From Akkermansiaceae bacterium UBA6138 (lineage in GTDB: Bacteria > Verrucomicrobiota > Verrucomicrobiia > Verrucomicrobiales > DEV007): a DNA stretch of 24,891 bases. Positions 21,161 to 24,891 of the stretch are shown here, piece by piece. The notes beneath the pieces are model-generated. The model was not told where the DNA came from and made no database searches. It saw only the letters and a list, made by a program, of their open reading frames with translations. The stretch covers positions 1 through 24,891 of the forward strand of contig DIVG01000020.1 in the NCBI GenBank assembly GCA_002422425.1, read 5' to 3'. The stretch's first letter is position 1; every line of letters begins with the position of its first letter. The position numbers and the translations under genes were made by a program.

Positions 21161-23026
21161 ATGATAGACTGGCTCCAGCCGTTTTTCCCCGATCTTAATC
21201 TCACTATCATTGCGGTCTATGCGGTGCTGGTGGGGGTGGTTCTCGCCTTCTTTCGTGAATGGACCGCCCCGGATATTGTCGCGCTTTCGGCGATGGGGGC
21301 CCTCCTGCTGCTGGGGGTGCTGCCGCTCAATGACCTCGTTGAAAACGGGGTTGTGCTCGAGCGCGGCATTCTCAGTGTTTTCAGCAACGGAGCCCCCATC
21401 ACGGTGGCGTGCATGTTCATCCTCAGCGCCGGTCTCGAACGCACCGGGGTGATCGATGCGATGGGAAAATTTTTCTCCCGCATCGCGGGGAAGGGCGAGA
21501 TCCGCGTGCTCCTCGTCATGATGACCATGGTCGCGCTGCTTTCGGCCTTTGTGAATAACACGCCCATCGTCGTGGTTTTCCTCCCCATTGTTCTTGCTCA
21601 TGCTCGAGCGGCGAATTTGCGGGCTTCGAAGCTGCTCATCCCGCTGTCGTTCGCCTCCATCCTCGGCGGCACCTGCACGCTCACCGGCACTTCGACGACG
21701 CTCATCGTCGATGGCATCGCGCAGGAATACGGGCAGAAGGCCTTCGGCATGTTCGAGGTTTCTTCGCTGGGGCTCGTCTATCTGGCGGTCGGATTCGTCT
21801 ATATCATCACGATAGGGCGCAAGCTGCTTCCCTCGCGCAGTTCGCTTTCCGAACTGATCGACCCTGATCTCACCCGCGAGGTGCTTACCCAGTTCCAGGT
21901 TGAGCCGGGGTCTCCTCTGGTGGGTAAAACTCTCATCGAGAGTCTCCTCAAGACGTATCCGGGAGCCCGTGTTCTCGAGGTGCGGCGTCGCGGGCGCAGT
22001 CTTGATGTTCCTATTGATGAGCTTGTCATCTTCGAGAAAGACAAGTTGCTCCTCGTTCTTCACGGGAAGGCATTCAAAGAGCTTCGCAAAGATCCCGGAG
22101 TCAGCTTTGAGGGGCAAAACGACCTGAGTCTTACTCCGGTTGAAACTCGCGAACTGAAATTGCTTGAGGGTATCATCGGACCCCGTTCCCATCTGGTAGG
22201 GAGGACGCTCAAGGAGATCGGCTTCCGGCGGAATTACGGCATCAATGTGCTCGCGATTCATCGCCAGGGCGTCAACCTCCATGATTCACTGAACAAGGTT
22301 AGGCTGGCCTTTGGTGACACTCTTTTCATGGAAGGTGAGCCCGATACGTTCAAGCGGCTTCAGGAGCAAAAAGACTTTGTGAGCATTTCCGAAACGCCTG
22401 ATGTTTCGGTGGATAAAAGGAAGGTGTGGGTGGGCGTGGGGGTCACGATGGTCTTTGTTTTTGGTGCCGCCTTCAATCTCCTGGGGATTCCCGCACTGGC
22501 GCTGCTCGCCGCTCTGGCGATGATCCTGACCCGATGCGTGACGGCGCATCAGGCTTATGACGCGATCCAGTGGAATATTGTTTTTCTTATTTTCGGTATG
22601 CTCGCGATGGGTCTCGCCATGGACCAAAGCGGAGCCGCGCAGGTGCTCGTGGATGGCATCATGGCTCTTTGCGGAGACTTCTCGCCCTTCGTCATTCTGG
22701 CAATTGTCTACCTGCTGAGTTCCATTCTCACCGAGTTGATCAGTAATAATGCTGTCGCCGCCCTCCTGACACCCATCGTCATCGGGATTGCCGGGCGGAT
22801 TTCATGGCAGGGAGAGATCGGAGTCGATGCCCGCCCTTTCATCGTCGCCCTTATTTTCGGATGCAGCGCCAGCTTCGCGACGCCGATCGGTTACCAGACG
22901 AATACCTATGTTTACGGTGCAGGTGGTTACCGGTTTACCGATTTTCCGCGCGTTGGGGTGCCGCTCAACCTCATCCTCTGGATCGTGGCATCATTCCTGA
23001 TTCCGGTGATCTGGCCGTTTCGGTAA
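21161..23026 (+). CDS. SLC13/DASS-family transporter with two RCK_C (TrkA-C) domains
   Basis: It is a 621-residue inner-membrane transporter from the ATG at 21161; an upstream in-frame start at 21125 is unlikely, as it lacks hydrophobic sequence and overlaps the promoter region. Membrane segments fill residues about 10-200 and 410-620. Between them lie two RCK_C domains at about 233-300 (VLTQFQVEPGSPLVGKTLIES...LLLVLHG) and 333-403 (LLEGIIGPRSHLVGRTLKEIGF...LFMEGEP). The two re-entrant signature regions read SAFVNNTPIVVVFLP (about 128-142) and TELISNNAVAALLTPI near the end. This architecture is that of the YfbS/SLT-like branch, for which anion (often sulfate or dicarboxylate) transport with Na+ or H+ is known or proposed. 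The substrate is not determinable here. A sulfatase gene lies close by, but that link is weak. Confidence 0.88.
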   Translation: MIDWLQPFFPDLNLTIIAVYAVLVGVVLAFFREWTAPDIVALSAMGALLLLGVLPLNDLVENGVVLERGILSVFSNGAPITVACMFILSAGLERTGVIDAMGKFFSRIAGKGEIRVLLVMMTMVALLSAFVNNTPIVVVFLPIVLAHARAANLRASKLLIPLSFASILGGTCTLTGTSTTLIVDGIAQEYGQKAFGMFEVSSLGLVYLAVGFVYIITIGRKLLPSRSSLSELIDPDLTREVLTQFQVEPGSPLVGKTLIESLLKTYPGARVLEVRRRGRSLDVPIDELVIFEKDKLLLVLHGKAFKELRKDPGVSFEGQNDLSLTPVETRELKLLEGIIGPRSHLVGRTLKEIGFRRNYGINVLAIHRQGVNLHDSLNKVRLAFGDTLFMEGEPDTFKRLQEQKDFVSISETPDVSVDKRKVWVGVGVTMVFVFGAAFNLLGIPALALLAALAMILTRCVTAHQAYDAIQWNIVFLIFGMLAMGLAMDQSGAAQVLVDGIMALCGDFSPFVILAIVYLLSSILTELISNNAVAALLTPIVIGIAGRISWQGEIGVDARPFIVALIFGCSASFATPIGYQTNTYVYGAGGYRFTDFPRVGVPLNLILWIVASFLIPVIWPFR

Positions 23027-23084
23027 AGCGGAAGAGCTTGAGGAATTCCCGGCCGGGTGAAAAGGGTTGACTTGACTCCGGCTG

Positions 23085-23354
23085 ATGAGCCTGTTCGGTA
23101 GTCGGATGCTGGAGAACGCGGAACTCAGGGAATTGATCGGGCTGCTCGAGGGGCGGCTGCAGGTGATCGGCGACGCGGAGATGAGAGAGCGTGATCCTGC
23201 GGGGCAGCTCGCGAAATTGCAGGAGGTCTCCGAAGCGATTACCGATTTTCACGCGGCTCATCGAGCGCGGATTCAGCCGCGTCTTAACCATTTTCTTGAG
23301 AACTGCAGCTACGCAAAAGCGCTCGACTGGGCGGCGGGACTGCTGGAGGAGTAG
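23085..23354 (+). CDS. Hypothetical small helical protein
   Basis: This 89-residue protein is not recognised. It starts MSLFGSRMLENAELRELIGLLEGRLQVIGDAEMRE and appears to be all alpha-helical with heptad-like Leu spacing. The end is HFLENCSYAKALDWAAGLLEE. It has no signal peptide or membrane segment. The gene follows the transporter on the same strand after 58 bases and converges on the sulfatase gene. An in-frame ATG at 23106 is an alternative start. No clear ribosome-binding site is seen. Protein-like composition and helical periodicity support it as real, but only moderately. Confidence 0.5.
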   Translation: MSLFGSRMLENAELRELIGLLEGRLQVIGDAEMRERDPAGQLAKLQEVSEAITDFHAAHRARIQPRLNHFLENCSYAKALDWAAGLLEE

Positions 23355-23386
23355 CGAACTCGTTTTCGCTGCGGGATCTTTCCCGC
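23353..23386. terminator. Tandem perfect hairpins between convergent genes
   Basis: AGCGAA-CTCGTT-TTCGCT (23353-23370) is followed with no gap by GCGGGA-TCTT-TCCCGC (23371-23386). Both stems are perfect 6-bp. The pair overlaps the last codon of the small gene and precedes the sulfatase stop by 17 bases, consistent with a bidirectional terminator. No strong T-run follows. Confidence 0.5.
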
Positions 23387-23403
23387 TAGTGTAAACCCGC
23401 CGG

Positions 23404-24891
23404 TTATTTTCCCTCGGCGGCCCATTGCTTCATCAGCGAAATGTTTTTCTCCACCTCGGGATCGGCGCGGCGGAGGTATTCGGCCATGTCGCTGTCGTAG
23501 GCAGCGGCGGACTCGGGGGCGGGATCACTGGTCTTTTCCAAGGTCTTGTCCAGAGCTGCACGCATCGCGCCCAGCGTCTCACCGTGTGCGGGATCGGCGG
23601 CAAGATTCCGGATCTGGGACGGATCGGCGAGATAGTCATAGAGTTCCTCAAGCGGACGCGGTGCGGCAAAGAGGAGTGCCTCGGACAAAGCAGGCAGCGT
23701 GCCTGCCTCGTGATGGCGGCGGAGGACCCTGACAATGTCCTTGCCGTCTTTGTAGGCGTTCGGCTGCAGGTGCGGTCGGGCCGGATGGTAGTTCCGGATG
23801 TAAAGGTATCTGTCGCTGCGAAGGCTGCGGATTTTTTCCGTCGTTTCGTCGCAACGGTCGCGAGCGGCGAAAACGTGGCTACGCGGCTCGTAGTCCCGGT
23901 CAAAAAGATCGCGGCCCTGTAATACGCCCGGAAGGGGCAGGCCGACGGCGGCGAGGGAGACGGGCACCATGTCGATGTGTTCCACGAGATCCTCACGCAC
24001 CGCTCCCGCCTCGATACCCGGCCCGCGCACGATAAAGGGGATATGCGTGCCCTCGTCGGTGAGAAACTGTTTGCCCCGGGCATGGCTGATCCCGTGATCG
24101 GTCATGAAAATCACGAGCGTGTTCTCCAGAAGAGTTTCCTCCCTCAGACGCGCGAGGACGAGTCCGACATGATGATCGGTCAGGCGCACCGAATCGAGGT
24201 AGTCGGCCCAGTCCTGCAACAGAACCGGATCGCGCGGATAATACGGCGGTAAGGCCACTTCCGCCGGCGGGGTCAAGCTGCCGAGCGTGACGAGGACCTG
24301 ATTCCGGAATTTGTCGCGCTCCGCCATAGAACCTTCGCGCAGCTTGCCTCCGTGTAACTGCACCTGCATGAAGAAGGGCTGGCCTGATTCCCGGTCGGAC
24401 CAGTCGTGGCTGTCGTAGACGGCGGGATCCCATTCAAAGTTGTAATCCGTCTTGCCGAGGCGGCGCTTCAGCGGGGCTTTTTCAGGAAAGTCGAGACCTC
24501 GATAATCTTTGCCGGGAAGGCCGCTCCCGATACAGGTGTGGTAGCCGGCTCTTTGCAGGATGGCCGGAAGAGGCTCGATCCCCTCTTTGAGATGAATCTT
24601 TCTGTCTCCCCGGCCACTGCGGTGATGGTGCGCTCCTATTGTCGTCTGATACATCCCCGTGATGAGAGCGGAACGGCAGGCGGAGCATACCGGAGCGGTC
24701 ACGTAGGCGCGGGTAAAACGGGTGCCCTCTGCGGCGAATCGGTCGATGTTCGGCGTTTCGATGGTGGTTTCTCCGTAGCAGGAGAGGTGCGCTGACATGT
24801 CATCCACGACAAACCATAAAACGTTGGGTCTTTTTTGTTCCGCGGTCCCGCGGCTGAGCGGCACAAGGAGCAGCGATAGCAAAAGAGGCAG
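23404..24891 (-). CDS. Exported sulfatase (formylglycine-dependent, CSACR motif), start beyond window
   Basis: The gene is cut by the right window edge: the frame stays open to base 24891 and its visible start reads LPLLLSLLLVPLSRGTA, the hydrophobic core and end of a signal peptide, so the true start is outside. The sulfatase core follows: KRPNVLWFVVDDMSAHLSCYG (metal-binding Asp pair), TAPVCSACRSALITGMYQTTIGAHHHRS with the maturation Cys coded at 24685-24687, and FMTDHGISHARGKQFLTDEGTHIPFIVRGPG with the second Asp/His pair. The Cys must be oxidised to formylglycine. The motif is CxAxR, where CxPxR is more common. The substrate is probably a sulfated polysaccharide or other ester, but this cannot be determined. 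The C-terminal part (about 330-490) is helical. It converges on the small helical gene. Confidence 0.9.
   Translation of the reverse strand: MPLLLSLLLVPLSRGTAEQKRPNVLWFVVDDMSAHLSCYGETTIETPNIDRFAAEGTRFTRAYVTAPVCSACRSALITGMYQTTIGAHHHRSGRGDRKIHLKEGIEPLPAILQRAGYHTCIGSGLPGKDYRGLDFPEKAPLKRRLGKTDYNFEWDPAVYDSHDWSDRESGQPFFMQVQLHGGKLREGSMAERDKFRNQVLVTLGSLTPPAEVALPPYYPRDPVLLQDWADYLDSVRLTDHHVGLVLARLREETLLENTLVIFMTDHGISHARGKQFLTDEGTHIPFIVRGPGIEAGAVREDLVEHIDMVPVSLAAVGLPLPGVLQGRDLFDRDYEPRSHVFAARDRCDETTEKIRSLRSDRYLYIRNYHPARPHLQPNAYKDGKDIVRVLRRHHEAGTLPALSEALLFAAPRPLEELYDYLADPSQIRNLAADPAHGETLGAMRAALDKTLEKTSDPAPESAAAYDSDMAEYLRRADPEVEKNISLMKQWAAEGK

Noticed and set aside
21146..22282. Minus-strand open frame of 378 codons
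   Set aside because: It is antisense to the DASS transporter; the translation is a charged His/Arg/Glu-rich shadow of membrane-helix codons.

Overview
The window looks like a chromosomal stretch, roughly 60% GC, from a member of the Verrucomicrobiota (PVC superphylum). This rests on family content: a Tat-exported DUF1501 protein, a PVC-type membrane-bound dehydrogenase with a C-terminal haem c site, an exported SGNH hydrolase, an exported sulfatase with a CSACR active-site motif, and a TGTTC-N4-GAACA box, which is the LexA motif reported for Verrucomicrobia, in front of an integron integrase. No tRNA, rRNA, CRISPR array or complete transposon was found.

Region 1 (1-3,250) is accessory DNA. 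It holds an intergenic segment with an imperfect palindrome, an integron integrase gene preceded by the LexA-type box, a 480-base stretch without a recognisable gene, a relic of an SGNH hydrolase, and a vapBC toxin-antitoxin pair with its own promoter and operator-like repeat. No attC site was recognised by eye, so whether cassettes lie beyond the left edge is open.

Region 2 (3,270-8,470) has a leftward group of acyl-CoA thioesterase, EamA-like membrane protein and PaaK-family CoA ligase. It is followed by convergent genes for an exported SGNH hydrolase and an exported DUF1501 protein.

Region 3 (8,550-16,830) carries an orphan NarL/FixJ response regulator divergent from a DUF937-like protein. 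After these come an exported Abhydrolase_10-type esterase, the large PVC-type dehydrogenase/cytochrome, a WYL-domain regulator behind a strong hairpin, and a small unknown protein. The exported enzymes suggest degradation of complex, possibly sulfated or esterified, organic matter. That is an inference from families and not a reconstructed pathway.

Region 4 (16,950-21,080) is centred on DNA repair: uvrA, whose sequence lacks the first CxxC of its first zinc module, a divergent degenerate receiver protein whose possible start codon abuts an upstream uvrA ATG, and an alkyltransferase (MGMT-like) gene overlapping a DUF3820 gene.

Region 5 (21,160-24,891) has an SLC13/DASS transporter with two RCK_C domains, a small helical unknown, and a sulfatase whose start lies beyond the right edge. 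Tandem perfect hairpins sit in two convergent intergenic gaps. Several genes have -10-like hexamers 4-8 bases before the start codon, hinting at leaderless transcripts. I did not find a convincing multi-gene undescribed system. The best leads are the integron region with its SOS-type control, the degenerate receiver next to uvrA, and the atypical UvrA.
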